From assembly GCA_934647945.1 (NCBI GenBank), contig CAKUFK010000001.1, positions 1 to 64,000 of the forward strand: 64,000 nt of DNA, in the 5' to 3' direction. Both the position numbers and the translations under genes were made by a program. Source of the DNA: an uncultured Eubacteriales bacterium. Its GTDB lineage: Bacteria > Bacillota > Clostridia > Oscillospirales > Acutalibacteraceae. The notes under the pieces were generated by a model, which was given only the letters and a program-made list of their open reading frames with translations, did not search any database and had not been told where the DNA came from. Below, in pieces: positions 17,164-27,392 of the stretch (the first letter of the stretch is position 1; every line of letters starts with the position of its first letter).

Positions 17164-17745
17164 TCAGGCGGTCACGTCTTCGAGAATCTCCCTCAGCTCT
17201 TCGGCTCCCTCACCCGTCACGGATGAAAAGGGGATCCACTTTACGCCTTCATATGCCGCCCATTCCTCTTCAAAAGCCGCGAGACGCGACACCCGTTCGG
17301 ATTTGTTCAGCTTGTCCGCTTTGGTCAGGGCGATCAGGAAGGGGATCTCTTCCTGCACAAAGAAATCGATCATCACCCGGTCGTCGGCCGAGGGCGGGTG
17401 CCGGATATCGACGAGCTGCACTACCAGGCGCAGGTCCCGGTCATCCTCGAAATAGCGGCGGATGACATCGCTCCACTTTTTCTTTTCCCGGTCCGACACC
17501 TTTGCATACCCGTATCCCGGCAGATCGACGAGGCGGACGGTATCGAGCCGGTAAAAATTGATGGTCGCGGTCTTGCCCGGCGTCGCACTGGTGCGGGCCA
17601 GCGATTTCCGGGAGAGGAGGCGGTTGATCAGGGAGGACTTGCCGACATTGGACCGCCCGGAGAAAACCACCTCGGGCAGAGTGGACGGGAAAAGCTGGCT
17701 CCCGTCCCCCACCGAGGTTTCAAAAACCGCCGATTCGATTTTCAT
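17164..17745 (-). CDS. engB: Ribosome-biogenesis GTPase EngB/YsxC
   Basis: 193 residues with all G motifs: G1 GRSNVGKSS, G2 threonine in TPGKTATI, G3 DLPGYGYA, G4 TKADK. Needed for 50S subunit maturation. The gene lies 21 bases behind lon, the common lon-engB order of Firmicutes; GGAGGG precedes the ATG. Confidence 0.95.
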   Translation of the reverse strand: MKIESAVFETSVGDGSQLFPSTLPEVVFSGRSNVGKSSLINRLLSRKSLARTSATPGKTATINFYRLDTVRLVDLPGYGYAKVSDREKKKWSDVIRRYFEDDRDLRLVVQLVDIRHPPSADDRVMIDFFVQEEIPFLIALTKADKLNKSERVSRLAAFEEEWAAYEGVKWIPFSSVTGEGAEELREILEDVTA

Positions 17746-17766
17746 CCGCCATCCCTCCGTTTCGGT

Positions 17767-20190
17767 TCACTGGGTCACACAAACGGCCGGTGTATCTCCA
17801 CGTGAGGCCGGCAGCACGGGCGCCTGTGTGCCGGTCCCGGCCGGAAGGGCCGCGTCAGGAGACGACACGAGCGCCGCACGCAGGACCGTATCGAGATGAT
17901 CGGCGGTGACAAACCGGACGTTTTCACGCACAATATTGTCGATTTCCGCCAGATCCGGCTCATTTTCGGCCGGAATCACCACGGTTTTCATATGGTGGGT
18001 ATAGGCGGCCATGGTTTTTTCCTTAAGCCCCCCTATGGGCAGCACCCGCCCCCGCAGGGAAATTTCCCCTGTCATGGCTACATCCCGACGGACCGGGATA
18101 TTGGTCAGGGCCGAAATCATGGCCGTGGCCATCGTCACCCCGGCGGAAGGGCCGTCCTTGGGCACCGCGCCTTCCGGCACATGGATATGGATATCCTTGG
18201 TTTTGTAGAAATCTCGTTCGATATGCCATTCCGCGGCCCTGGAACGCACATAGCTGATCGCCGTGCGGGCCGATTCCTTCATCACGTCGCCCAGCGAGCC
18301 GGTCAGCTCGATCTTGCCGTTGCCGTCCAGAATCGCCACTTCCACCGGCATGGTCTCCCCGCCGACCGCGGTCCAAGCCAGGCCGTTGACCACGCCGACC
18401 TCATCCTGACGCTGGAGGACATCCTCCTTGAAGCGGCGGGGACCCAGATAATCCTTCAGGTTTTCCGGCGTGACCGCCACGCTTTTCGCCTGGCCCGAAA
18501 CCAGGATTTTGGCCGCCTTGCGGCAGATCTTCCCGATAGAGCGCTCCAGGCTGCGTACCCCGGCCTCACGGGTATATCCCTCGATCATCAGGCGGAGGGC
18601 ATCGTCGGAGATCCGGAGCTGCCGCAGGGTCAGCCCATTTTGCCTGACCTGCTTTTTGAGCAGGTGTCCCTTGGCGATGTGGAACTTTTCATCCGCCGTA
18701 TAGCTCGACAGGGGGATGACGTCCATCCGGTCATAAAGCGGGGCGGGGATAGCGTCCGCGTCATTGGCTGTGGTGATGAAGAGGACGTCGGACAGGTCGA
18801 AAGGCACCTCCAAATAGTGGTCGGTAAAAGCGGTGTTTTGCTCGGTATCCAGCACCTCGAGCATAGCCGACGAGGGATCGCCCCGGAAATCGTGTCCCAT
18901 TTTGTCGATCTCATCCAGCAAAATCAACGGATTGCTGGTGCCGGCCTGCCGGACGGCCGTCATGATCCGCCCCGGCATGGCGCCGATATAGGTTTTGCGG
19001 TGGCCGCGGATATCGGCCTCGTCCCGGACGCCGCCGAGTGAGACACGGACATATTTCCGTCCCATGGCCGCGGCGATGGATTTCGCGATCGAGGTTTTCC
19101 CGACGCCGGGAGGCCCAACCAGGCAGACCACCTGCCCCTTCGCCCCCGCCGTCAGGCGGCGGACGGCCAAGATTTCCAGAATCCGCTCTTTGACCTTTTG
19201 CAGGCCGTAGTGGTCCCGGTTGAGGACCTTTTCTGCCGCCGCCAAGTCGAGGCTGTCCTTGGATTTGACATTCCACGGCAGGGAAAGACAGGCGTCGAGA
19301 TAATTACGCACCACCGTCGCCTCATGCGACCCGGCGGGCATTTTGGCGAGCTTGTCGCATTCCTTGAGAAGCTTATCCTCAACCTCCCGCGCGAGGCCGA
19401 AGCCTTTGACCTTCTCACGCAGCTCGTCCGCTTCTTCCAGAGGATTATCGCCGTCTCCGAGCTCCGACGCGATGGCACGCATCTGCTCCCGCAGATAATA
19501 CTCCCGCTGATTGCGGTCGATGGATTCGTGTACCTGCTCCTGGATATCCTGCTCCAGTTCCAGGATATCGGTCTCCCGCGCGAGCATCGTCAGCAGGAGC
19601 CCCACCCGTTTTTCAACCGAGACAGCGCTGAGGATCCGCTGCTTTTCTTCTGCCGGCATAGGGGTATTGGTCGCAATGAAATCCGCGAGATATCCCGCCT
19701 CGGCGGCCGCAGCCACACCGGTGAGCACGTCGGAAGGGACCTTGCCGGCCAGTTCGGCGTACTGCTCGAAATATGTACGGCATTCCCGCAGCAAAGCCTG
19801 TTCCCGCAGAGGATCCGCGATCGGCCGTTCCAGGCATTCGTGTACCCGGACGAGATAGAAGGGCTCTTCTCCCATGAACTCCCGGACCTTGGCCCGGTAG
19901 ACCCCTTCCACCATCACCCGCAGCGTATCGCCCGGCATTTTGAGCACCTGGCGCACCTTGGCCACCACGCCGACATCATAAAGATGCTCCGGCCTTGGAT
20001 CGTCGACGGCGATATCGGTCTGGGATACGAGGAAGATGGTCTGGTCCCCCGACATCGCCTCATTGAGGGCCAGAATAGACTTCTTCCGCCCCACGTCGAA
20101 GTGCAGCAGCATCCCCGGAAACACCACCAGCCCCCGCAAAGCGAGCAGGGGCAGTTCGGCGACGCGGGCCACACGTTTTTTGATTCCCAT
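17767..20190 (-). CDS. lon: ATP-dependent protease Lon
   Basis: 807 residues. Start taken at MGIKKRVARV, with AAGGTG six bases upstream; an in-frame TTG ten codons earlier has no SD. N-terminal substrate domain (LPLLALRGLVVFPGM), AAA+ domain with Walker A GPPGVGKTS and Walker B LILLDEIDK, and a C-terminal Ser-Lys protease with the catalytic serine in KDGPSAGVT and lysine in GGLKEKTMA. The C-terminus is extended by a Pro/Ala-rich tail. Soluble cytoplasmic quality-control protease, encoded between clpX and engB. Confidence 0.95.
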   Translation of the reverse strand: MGIKKRVARVAELPLLALRGLVVFPGMLLHFDVGRKKSILALNEAMSGDQTIFLVSQTDIAVDDPRPEHLYDVGVVAKVRQVLKMPGDTLRVMVEGVYRAKVREFMGEEPFYLVRVHECLERPIADPLREQALLRECRTYFEQYAELAGKVPSDVLTGVAAAAEAGYLADFIATNTPMPAEEKQRILSAVSVEKRVGLLLTMLARETDILELEQDIQEQVHESIDRNQREYYLREQMRAIASELGDGDNPLEEADELREKVKGFGLAREVEDKLLKECDKLAKMPAGSHEATVVRNYLDACLSLPWNVKSKDSLDLAAAEKVLNRDHYGLQKVKERILEILAVRRLTAGAKGQVVCLVGPPGVGKTSIAKSIAAAMGRKYVRVSLGGVRDEADIRGHRKTYIGAMPGRIMTAVRQAGTSNPLILLDEIDKMGHDFRGDPSSAMLEVLDTEQNTAFTDHYLEVPFDLSDVLFITTANDADAIPAPLYDRMDVIPLSSYTADEKFHIAKGHLLKKQVRQNGLTLRQLRISDDALRLMIEGYTREAGVRSLERSIGKICRKAAKILVSGQAKSVAVTPENLKDYLGPRRFKEDVLQRQDEVGVVNGLAWTAVGGETMPVEVAILDGNGKIELTGSLGDVMKESARTAISYVRSRAAEWHIERDFYKTKDIHIHVPEGAVPKDGPSAGVTMATAMISALTNIPVRRDVAMTGEISLRGRVLPIGGLKEKTMAAYTHHMKTVVIPAENEPDLAEIDNIVRENVRFVTADHLDTVLRAALVSSPDAALPAGTGTQAPVLPASRGDTPAVCVTQ

Positions 20191-20287
20191 AGTCAGCACC
20201 TTCTTTTTATCGGAAAGCAAAAGAGTCAGACGCCGGGCGCGGGTGCGTCCGGCAGCTGACCTTTTTCTGCGGATGTTCTGCCGGCAC

Positions 20288-21589
20288 TCAAGCGGTGACC
20301 TTGCGCCGCGGAGTGCGCTTTACCGGGGTTTTCAGCCGATTCGGCTTTTTGTCCGGATTTTTCACGATTTCCGGCTGCGCCTTTTTGAGGACGCAGTCGC
20401 GGCCGACGATCACCTTTTCGATCGTATGATCGGAGGGGACCTCAAACATCAGATCGGTCAGCAGAGCCTCCATGACGGACCGGAGTCCGCGGGCTCCCGT
20501 GTTGCGCTTCAGCGTTTCCTCCGCCACCGCACGCAGTGCGTCGGGGGTGAGCTCCAGCTTGACGTCGTCCAGGCTGAAAAGCTGGGTATACTGTTTGAGG
20601 ATCGCGTTCTTCGGTTCGCTGAGGATTTTCACCAGCGCGTCGGCGTCCAGCGGCTGCAGCGTCGTGATGACCGGCATACGGCCGACGAGCTCGGGGATCA
20701 GGCCGTATTTGATCAGATCCTGCGGGACGAGCTGCTCATACAGCTTGCCCTGCTCGAGATCCTTTTTGGACTTGACCTCGTTGCCGAAACCCATGGCGCC
20801 GGAGGCGACCCGCTTTTCCACGATCTTTTCGATACCGTCAAAGGCACCGCCCAGGATGAAGAGGATGTTGGAGGTATCGATCTGGATAAACTCCTGCTGG
20901 GGGTGCTTCCGTCCTCCGTTCGGGGGAACATTGGAAACCGTCCCCTCCAGGATTTTCAGCAGCGCCTGCTGCACCCCTTCCCCACTGACGTCGCGGGTGA
21001 TGGAGGGGTTCTCACTGCGGCGGGCGATTTTATCGATTTCATCGACGTAGATGATGCCGCGCTCCGCTTTTTCAATGTTGCCGTCCGCCGCCTGGATCAG
21101 GCGGAGCAGGATGTTTTCCACATCCTCGCCCACGTAACCGGCTTCGGTCAGCGTCGTGGCGTCCGCAATGGCGAAGGGAACGTTGAGCAGCTTGGCGAGG
21201 GTCTGCGCGAGCGCCGTCTTCCCGACGCCGGTGGGGCCGAGAAGCAGCACGTTGCTCTTGCCCAGATCCACATCGGAGGAGGTCCCGAAATAGATCCTCT
21301 TATAATGGTTGTAAACCGCGACCGCCAGCGCCACCTTGGCGTGCTCCTGACCGATCACATATTCGTCCAGTCCCTGCTTGATTTCCTTCGGCGTCGGCAA
21401 TTTGGCGGGAACGTCGTCGTCCGAACGGCGGCGTGAGAAATTGCCGCCCTCTTCCAATATCGACTCGCACAGCTCCACGCATTCGTTGCAGATATAGACG
21501 CCGGGCCCCGCAATCAGCCGCTGTACCTCATCCTGCATCTTGCCGCAAAAGGAACAGCTGAACGTCCGGCCTTCTTCATTTTTTGGCAT
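20288..21589 (-). CDS. clpX: ClpX unfoldase
   Basis: 433 residues, start at the ATG (MPKNEEGRTF) behind AGGGGGG; a GTG two codons earlier is possible. N-terminal zinc-binding domain (CSFCGK, CNEC), Walker A GPTGVGKTA, Walker B IIYVDEIDK, sensor region and the ELVGRMPV segment; the tail is unusually basic (PVKRTPRRK). It hands unfolded substrates to ClpP, encoded directly upstream. Confidence 0.95.
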   Translation of the reverse strand: MPKNEEGRTFSCSFCGKMQDEVQRLIAGPGVYICNECVELCESILEEGGNFSRRRSDDDVPAKLPTPKEIKQGLDEYVIGQEHAKVALAVAVYNHYKRIYFGTSSDVDLGKSNVLLLGPTGVGKTALAQTLAKLLNVPFAIADATTLTEAGYVGEDVENILLRLIQAADGNIEKAERGIIYVDEIDKIARRSENPSITRDVSGEGVQQALLKILEGTVSNVPPNGGRKHPQQEFIQIDTSNILFILGGAFDGIEKIVEKRVASGAMGFGNEVKSKKDLEQGKLYEQLVPQDLIKYGLIPELVGRMPVITTLQPLDADALVKILSEPKNAILKQYTQLFSLDDVKLELTPDALRAVAEETLKRNTGARGLRSVMEALLTDLMFEVPSDHTIEKVIVGRDCVLKKAQPEIVKNPDKKPNRLKTPVKRTPRRKVTA

Positions 21590-21626
21590 CTCCACGCCCC
21601 CCTATCGCCGACGATCGCCTCGGCCA

Positions 21627-22211
21627 TTATCGTTTGTCCACGACCTTGTCGGCCAATCCGTACGCGACCGCTTCCTCCGCGGTCATCCAATTGTCGCGGT
21701 CGGTATCCCGCTCGATGACTTCGATCGGCTGGCCGGTCATATCGGCCAGCAGCCTGTTCATCCGTCCCCGGATAAACAGGATGTGATCGGCCTGGATCTT
21801 GATGTCGCTGGCCTGCCCCTTGGTTCCCCCGAGAGGCTGGTGGATCATGATTTCGCTGTTCGGCAGGACCAGGCGTTTGCCCTTGGTCCCGGCGGCGAAC
21901 AGGAAAGATCCCATGCTCGCCGCCATCCCGATGCAGATGGTGGAGACATCGCATTTGATGAAATTCATCGTGTCATAAATCGCCATGCCGGCGGAAATCG
22001 AGCCGCCGGGGCTGTTGATATACAAATGGATGTCCTTATCCGGATCCTGCCCTTCCAGGTAGATGAGCTGCGCGACGACCAAGGAAGCGGTGACGTCGTT
22101 GACCTCATCGGACAGCATGATAATGCGGTCGTTGAGCAGGCGGGAGAATATATCGTAGCTGCGTTCGCCGCGGCTGGTCTGTTCAACAACATACGGAACT
22201 AGGCTGCTCAT
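21627..22211 (-). CDS. clpP: ClpP protease subunit
   Basis: 194 residues from MSSLVPYVVE. Catalytic serine in GMAASMGSFL, histidine in MIHQPLGG and aspartate downstream (ERDTDRD). Standard length. It lies between tig and clpX, the conserved tig-clpP-clpX order. Confidence 0.95.
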   Translation of the reverse strand: MSSLVPYVVEQTSRGERSYDIFSRLLNDRIIMLSDEVNDVTASLVVAQLIYLEGQDPDKDIHLYINSPGGSISAGMAIYDTMNFIKCDVSTICIGMAASMGSFLFAAGTKGKRLVLPNSEIMIHQPLGGTKGQASDIKIQADHILFIRGRMNRLLADMTGQPIEVIERDTDRDNWMTAEEAVAYGLADKVVDKR

Positions 22212-22301
22212 TCGGCATCGACCTTTCTGTATTCTCTGGGCGGTCAAGAAAAAGTATGACCACTCTGATGGGGTTTAATCCGGCCATTTGGAAAAAGTTT
22301 G

Positions 22302-23645
22302 TCAGGATTCCGCTGTTTCAGCCTTTTTGGACTTGGGGGATTTTGCCGCTTTCTTGGGTTTCTCCCCGCCTGCCACGGCGGTCTCCTTGACAAGCTCCAT
22401 CGCCTTGCCGACGGCCAGATCCTTCGACAGGCTCTTTTCCTCAATCAGGGATTTGACCTTTTCGACGTCCATTTTATACTGCTCCGCCATCTTCGCGAAC
22501 TCGGCCTCGACCTCTTCCGCCGTCGGCACGATGTTTTCGAGCTCGGCAATCTTCTCGAGAGCCAGGCGGATCTTCACCTGTTTTTCGGCCTGCTCGCGGA
22601 AGCCGTTCCGGAACGCTTCGTGATCCATGCCGGTATATTGCAGGTAGGTGTCGAGATTCAGCCCCTGGGACTGCAGGCGGTAATCGAAATCCCGCACACT
22701 GTCCTCCACCCGGTGCTCATACATGGCTTCGGGCACCTCGGCCTTGAAGCCGGCGATAAGCTGCTCGAGCAGTTCGCTCTCGAAAGCGTCCTCGGCCTCG
22801 TGCTCGCGGCGATGCTCAAGATTGTGGCGCAGATCGGCCTTCAGCTCGTCGAGGGTGTCGAATTCACTGCAGTCCTTGGCAAAGTCGTCGTTCAGCTCGG
22901 GCAGCTCTTTGACCTTGACCTCATGCACTTTGCAGTGGAAAACGGCCGGCTTGCCGGCCAGCTCCGCCGCATGATAGTCCTCAGGGAAGGTCACCTCGAC
23001 GTCGCATTCCTCATCGGCCTTCCGGCCGACAAGCTGCTCCTCAAAACCGGGGATGAACTGCCCGGAGCCGAGGGTCAGGGTGTAATTTTCCGCCTTGCCG
23101 CCCTCGAAGGGCTCGCCGTCCACCCGGCCTTCGAAATCAAAGGTCACGGTATCGCCCATCTCGGCCGCGCGGTCCTCCACCGTCACCAGGCGGGACTGGC
23201 GGTCCTGCAGCTTTTGGAGCTCCTCTTCCACATCGGCGTCGGAGACCTTGACGGCCTTCTTTTCGGCTTTGAGTCCCTTGTAGGCGGCCAGCTCGACCTC
23301 GGGCTTGACAGTGATCGTCGCCTTGAACTGGAGCCCCTCGGGGCCGACGGAAGTGACGTCGAAGTCGATCTTATCCTCTACATATTCGTATTCCGATTCC
23401 TTGATCGCCTCATCTAAAGCGGAGGGATAGACCGCGTTGACCGCGTCCTCGTAAAACACGCCGGTGCCATACAGCTTTTCCACGAGATGGCGGGGAGCCT
23501 TGCCCTTCCGGAATCCGGGTATGTTCATTTTCCGGACGTTCTTTTTATACGCATCGTTCACCGCGGCTTCAAAGCGGTCGGCATCCACCTCGATTTCCAG
23601 TTCCACCCGGTTGGTGTCGACCTTGTTGGCATTTTTCAGACTCAT
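22302..23645 (-). CDS. tig: Trigger factor
   Basis: 447 residues from MSLKNANKVD, with TAGGAGG nine bases upstream. Ribosome-binding N-domain with the signature FRKGKAPRH, FKBP-type prolyl isomerase domain (GDTVTFDFEG, GFEEQLVG) and a long helical chaperone domain. The C-terminus ends in a Lys/Ala-rich tail (KPKKAAKSPKSKKAE). First gene of the tig-clpP-clpX-lon group, with a promoter at 23686. Confidence 0.95.
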   Translation of the reverse strand: MSLKNANKVDTNRVELEIEVDADRFEAAVNDAYKKNVRKMNIPGFRKGKAPRHLVEKLYGTGVFYEDAVNAVYPSALDEAIKESEYEYVEDKIDFDVTSVGPEGLQFKATITVKPEVELAAYKGLKAEKKAVKVSDADVEEELQKLQDRQSRLVTVEDRAAEMGDTVTFDFEGRVDGEPFEGGKAENYTLTLGSGQFIPGFEEQLVGRKADEECDVEVTFPEDYHAAELAGKPAVFHCKVHEVKVKELPELNDDFAKDCSEFDTLDELKADLRHNLEHRREHEAEDAFESELLEQLIAGFKAEVPEAMYEHRVEDSVRDFDYRLQSQGLNLDTYLQYTGMDHEAFRNGFREQAEKQVKIRLALEKIAELENIVPTAEEVEAEFAKMAEQYKMDVEKVKSLIEEKSLSKDLAVGKAMELVKETAVAGGEKPKKAAKSPKSKKAETAES

Positions 23646-23683
23646 GTTTGACATCCTCCTACTTACTCTTACGGCAATGGATA

Positions 23684-23714
23684 ATAGTATAGCATAAACC
23701 GGCTGTATACGCCA
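23684..23714 (-). promoter_or_regulatory. Promoter of tig
   Basis: Extended -10 TGCTATACT on the minus strand with only a weak -35 (TGGCGT) at 17 bp. Confidence 0.5.
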
Positions 23715-23752
23715 GACTATTTCGTGAATAAATCGAAAATTTTTGCAGGAAA

Positions 23753-24439
23753 TCAGCGTACAAGTAGCGGGCAAAAGGCCAGCGCGTCGCAGGATATGAG
23801 CTTTAGCCGGACGCCGTCCTTTTCCCCCTGGAACGCATAGCGGATCCCAGGGCCGTGCAAATGGCCGTAATAGCACCGGCGGATTCCTTCTTCCCGAAGG
23901 ACGGAAAAGATCTCCTCACAGACCTGGCCGCCGCAGACCGGCGGATAATGGAGAAAGGCTACCGGCTCGAGCCCGGTTTTTTTGGCCGCTTGGATCGAGG
24001 CACGCAGACGCCCGGCCTCCCGCAGCAGCACCTTTTGGTCCGCGGCGTCCCCGGCGTCGAAAAACCAACCGCGGGAACCGCACACCGCCACATCCCCCGC
24101 CGTGTAAGCGTCGTTATGCAGGATATGGAGGGTGGACAGCCCCCTCTCCCGGAGGAAAGCATCCATTTTCTTCCGGGTGGTCCACCAGTAATCGTGATTG
24201 CCCTTCATCAGGATTTTCCGTCCGGGCAGACGGTCGAGAAAGGCAAAATCGGCCGCCGCTTCCCGGAGGTCCATACCCCAGGAGATATCCCCTGCGATGA
24301 CGACGGTGTCCTCCGGCCCGACCAGCTCCCGCCAGTTTTTTTCCAGCCGGGCGGTATAATCCGCCCAACCCGCGAACACGTCCATCGGCTTGGACGTGTT
24401 GAAGGACAGATGCGGATCCGCGATGGCGAACAGCGACAT
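23753..24439 (-). CDS. Calcineurin-like metallophosphoesterase
   Basis: 228 residues containing the metal-binding series in order: DPHLS, GDISWG, KGNHDYWW, FLHYPP and YGHLHG. Family members hydrolyse phosphomono- or diesters; the WG and YWW variants fit a clostridial subgroup without known substrate. Last gene of the lepB-to-thrC operon, 20 bases after thrC. Confidence 0.85.
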   Translation of the reverse strand: MSLFAIADPHLSFNTSKPMDVFAGWADYTARLEKNWRELVGPEDTVVIAGDISWGMDLREAAADFAFLDRLPGRKILMKGNHDYWWTTRKKMDAFLRERGLSTLHILHNDAYTAGDVAVCGSRGWFFDAGDAADQKVLLREAGRLRASIQAAKKTGLEPVAFLHYPPVCGGQVCEEIFSVLREEGIRRCYYGHLHGPGIRYAFQGEKDGVRLKLISCDALAFCPLLVR

Positions 24440-24459
24440 GGGCGCACTCCATTCCTGAT

Positions 24460-25953
24460 TTATCGGATGTCCAGCATATCGAACACGACACGGGGCATCT
24501 CATCCCGGCTGCACACCGCGGTGAAGCGGGGCGTCTTGCCGTGCAGGCCGGCAAGAGGCGGCGGCACAGGACAGCCGGTCAGCGCCTGCAGCGCCTCGAC
24601 CTTATCGAACTCGTCCAGCTCCGCCGCATCCCTTCCCAGCGCAGCGAGTACACTGGCGGAAAATTTATAGGGATTGGCGGTGGAGGCGATCACCGTCGGG
24701 GTGGTGTCCCCCGTCCGGGCGCGATAGTCCCCATACACCTTCATTCCCACAGCGGTATGGGTGTCGCAGAGATACCCATATTTCTCATAGGTGTCCGCAA
24801 TGGCGGCGGCGGTGCCGGCGTCATCGCACCAGCCGGCGTCGAACAAGCCGGTGAGCTTCTCCTTTACGCCTTCCGGAACGGTATAGACCCCCTTGGAGGC
24901 CAGTTCCTGCATCAAGGTCCGGATCACCGCGTCGTCCCGGCCGGCGAGATGGTAAAGCAGCCGCTCGAGATTGCTGGAGATCAGGATATCCATGGAAGGA
25001 GAGGTGGTCGGATAAAAGGGGCGGTTGCGGTCATAGGTGCCGGTGGCAAGAAAATCGGTCAGCACCCGGTTGCGGTTGGACGCGCAGATAAGCCGGGCAA
25101 CGGGCAGCCCCATCTCCTTCGCGTAATAAGCGGCGAGGATGTTGCCGAAATTGCCCGTCGGGACCACCACGTTGAATGTGTCGCCCATTTTGAGCTTCCC
25201 GTCCGCCAGCAGATCGCAGTAGGCCGAAATATAATAGACAATCTGCGGCACCAGACGCCCCCAGTTGATGGAGTTGGCGGAGGAGAACTGCATCCCATGG
25301 TCCCGCAGCGCGTTTCCCACAGCTTCATCGGTGAAGATGGCTTTGACACCCGACTGCGCGTCGTCGAAATTGCCCCGGATAGCGCATACCCCGACGTTTC
25401 CGCCCTCCTGCGTGGTCATCTGCAGCTTCTGCATCGGGCTGACACCATCCTCGGGATAGAAGACCAGGATCCGGGTATGGGGGGCGTCGCGGAAGCCCTC
25501 CAGCGCCGCCTTTCCGGTGTCGCCGGAGGTAGCCACCAGGATGACGATCTCCCCTCCCCCTGTTTTGGAAGCCGATACCCGCATGAGATGGGGCAGGATC
25601 TGGAGCGCCATGTCCTTGAAGGCGCAGGTCGGCCCGTGCCACAGCTCGAGGATATGCAGCCCCTCTTCCAGCGTATGGACAGGAGCGACGGCTGGGGAAC
25701 GGAAGGCGCCGGATCCATAGGCCGCCCGTGTGCACTGCGCGGTTTCCTCCCCGGTGAAATCGGTGAGGAAGCGGGACAGGACCGATGCGGCCCGGTCCGC
25801 GTAGGGCATCGAGGTCAGGGCGGCGATATCCGCCCCGGTGATACGGGGCAGCGTTTCCGGTACGAAAAGGCCCCCGTCCCGGGAAATCCCCTGGACGATG
25901 GCCTGGGAAGACGATACGGAAACCCGGCTGTCCCGGGTGCTGTTATACATCAT
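24460..25953 (-). CDS. thrC: Threonine synthase
   Basis: 497 residues. N-terminal STRDSRVSVSSSQAI and GGLFVP typical of threonine synthase, PLP lysine in TCAFKDMALQ, phosphate-binding PTGNFGNILA and VATSGDTGKAA. Converts phosphohomoserine to threonine. GAGGGT precedes the ATG. It is embedded in an operon otherwise of housekeeping genes, with no other threonine gene nearby. Confidence 0.95.
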   Translation of the reverse strand: MMYNSTRDSRVSVSSSQAIVQGISRDGGLFVPETLPRITGADIAALTSMPYADRAASVLSRFLTDFTGEETAQCTRAAYGSGAFRSPAVAPVHTLEEGLHILELWHGPTCAFKDMALQILPHLMRVSASKTGGGEIVILVATSGDTGKAALEGFRDAPHTRILVFYPEDGVSPMQKLQMTTQEGGNVGVCAIRGNFDDAQSGVKAIFTDEAVGNALRDHGMQFSSANSINWGRLVPQIVYYISAYCDLLADGKLKMGDTFNVVVPTGNFGNILAAYYAKEMGLPVARLICASNRNRVLTDFLATGTYDRNRPFYPTTSPSMDILISSNLERLLYHLAGRDDAVIRTLMQELASKGVYTVPEGVKEKLTGLFDAGWCDDAGTAAAIADTYEKYGYLCDTHTAVGMKVYGDYRARTGDTTPTVIASTANPYKFSASVLAALGRDAAELDEFDKVEALQALTGCPVPPPLAGLHGKTPRFTAVCSRDEMPRVVFDMLDIR

Positions 25954-26027
25954 GGCTCATACCCTCCTGACGCCGGCAGGGACACGCGTCATCGACGGCG
26001 CCGGGCCTCTGCTGCGGCATCCTCATT

Positions 26028-26969
26028 TTACTCTATATCCGCCGCTTTTGTCAAAGTGCGGAGGAAAAAATCGTAGCAATTACCGAAAAACACCCGATCC
26101 AGGCACACCGCGTCGTAGTTTTTGCGGCAAAGAACATCGTACAGCCGTTCCATGACCTGGATCCCGCCCCAGTCGGGGGGCAGATCCGTCCCGTCCAAAT
26201 CGGCGCCAAAGGCCACGGTGCGCCCGCCTTCCAGGGAAAGATAGTGGTCGAGATGGCGCTCGATCGCCTCAAAGGTCTGTTCTCCAATCTGGCCGGCGCA
26301 GAAATTGATGCCGACCAGCCCCCCGCGGTCACGGATGGCGGCAAACTGGCGGTCGTCGAGGTTTCGGGGGGACAAACACAAAGCGGCCGAGACCGAATGA
26401 CTGGCGAGGAAGGGGCCGGCGGCCGTTTCGGCCACATCCCAGAACCCCGCCTCGTTGAGATGAGAGACGTCGGGCAGGATGGAGAGCTCTTCCATCCGCC
26501 TGACCGCGCGTTTCCCGAAAGGGGTCAGGCCGTCCGGGCAGCCCGACAGACAGCCATGACCCAGCTCATTCGAGCCATTCCATGTAATGGTGATGAGCTT
26601 CACACCCCTGGCGGCCAGATCCTCCAGATGCCGGAGGTCGCCCGCGAGGGCGGAAGCGCCCTCCACGGTGAGAATGCCGGCGCAGCGTCCCGAATCCAGC
26701 GTATCCCGCAGTCCTGCCGCGTCCTCCACGATCCCCAGGCGGCCGGGATACCGCCCAGCCTGTTCCCGGGCAAAATCCAGCACCGCGCAGCAGCGGTCGA
26801 AGGCCGCCTCGCCCCGCAGGGAATCAGGCATCCACACCGCAAACAGCTGCGCCCACGCCTCCAGTTTTCCGCCCCGCGCCAGATCGACATGCCGGTGGTT
26901 CTCGAGCAGGTTTTCTCCCTTGTCATAACATTCCGTCAGGGTATCACAGTGCAGATCGAACAGCCTCAT
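26028..26969 (-). CDS. Membrane dipeptidase (renal dipeptidase family, M19)
   Basis: 313 residues from MRLFDLHCDT, with GGGAGGGG before the ATG. Zinc ligands in DLHCDT, an EGASAL segment with the bridging glutamate, and the LASHSVSAAL histidine region. M19 enzymes cleave dipeptides, including D-residue-containing ones; here it is soluble (no signal peptide), so a cytoplasmic peptide-recycling role is likely. Confidence 0.9.
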   Translation of the reverse strand: MRLFDLHCDTLTECYDKGENLLENHRHVDLARGGKLEAWAQLFAVWMPDSLRGEAAFDRCCAVLDFAREQAGRYPGRLGIVEDAAGLRDTLDSGRCAGILTVEGASALAGDLRHLEDLAARGVKLITITWNGSNELGHGCLSGCPDGLTPFGKRAVRRMEELSILPDVSHLNEAGFWDVAETAAGPFLASHSVSAALCLSPRNLDDRQFAAIRDRGGLVGINFCAGQIGEQTFEAIERHLDHYLSLEGGRTVAFGADLDGTDLPPDWGGIQVMERLYDVLCRKNYDAVCLDRVFFGNCYDFFLRTLTKAADIE

Positions 26970-26982
26970 GCCTTCCCCTCCC

Positions 26983-27369
26983 TTAAAATGCGGCACCGAG
27001 CCCGCCGCTTTCAAACGCCCCCATCAGATGGTCGAGCTGCACCGCCCGCATGGGTTCCCCCGCCGCGGTGACGATCTCGATGACATCGAACCGGGGTTGA
27101 AGCGGGCTCGGATGCTGTATCAGATACAGCGAAGCGGTCTGGAGCAGCCGGCGCTGCTTTTGGGGTGTCACGGCCTCACGGGGGGCGAAAAGCGCACCTT
27201 CGCTGCGCGCTTTGACCTCCACGAAGGCAATATACGCGTCATCGGCCGCGATTATGTCGATCTCCCCAAACCGGCAGCGATAGTTGGAAGCCAGCAGGGT
27301 GTACCCCTTTCCACGCAAAAAACGAGCGGCCAGGATTTCTCCAGCCGCCCCCTTCGATACCTCCGCCAT
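26983..27369 (-). CDS. yraN: UPF0102/YraN-family endonuclease-like protein
   Basis: 128 residues from MAEVSKGAAG with AAAGGGGTGG upstream. Carries the PD-(D/E)XK-like pattern of the family: GEILAARFL, GEIDIIAADD and FVEVKARSE. Function not settled in the family. Follows rnhB, the usual gene order in bacteria. Confidence 0.9.
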   Translation of the reverse strand: MAEVSKGAAGEILAARFLRGKGYTLLASNYRCRFGEIDIIAADDAYIAFVEVKARSEGALFAPREAVTPQKQRRLLQTASLYLIQHPSPLQPRFDVIEIVTAAGEPMRAVQLDHLMGAFESGGLGAAF

Positions 27370-27392
27370 CGTTCCACCCCTTTCGCCGCCGG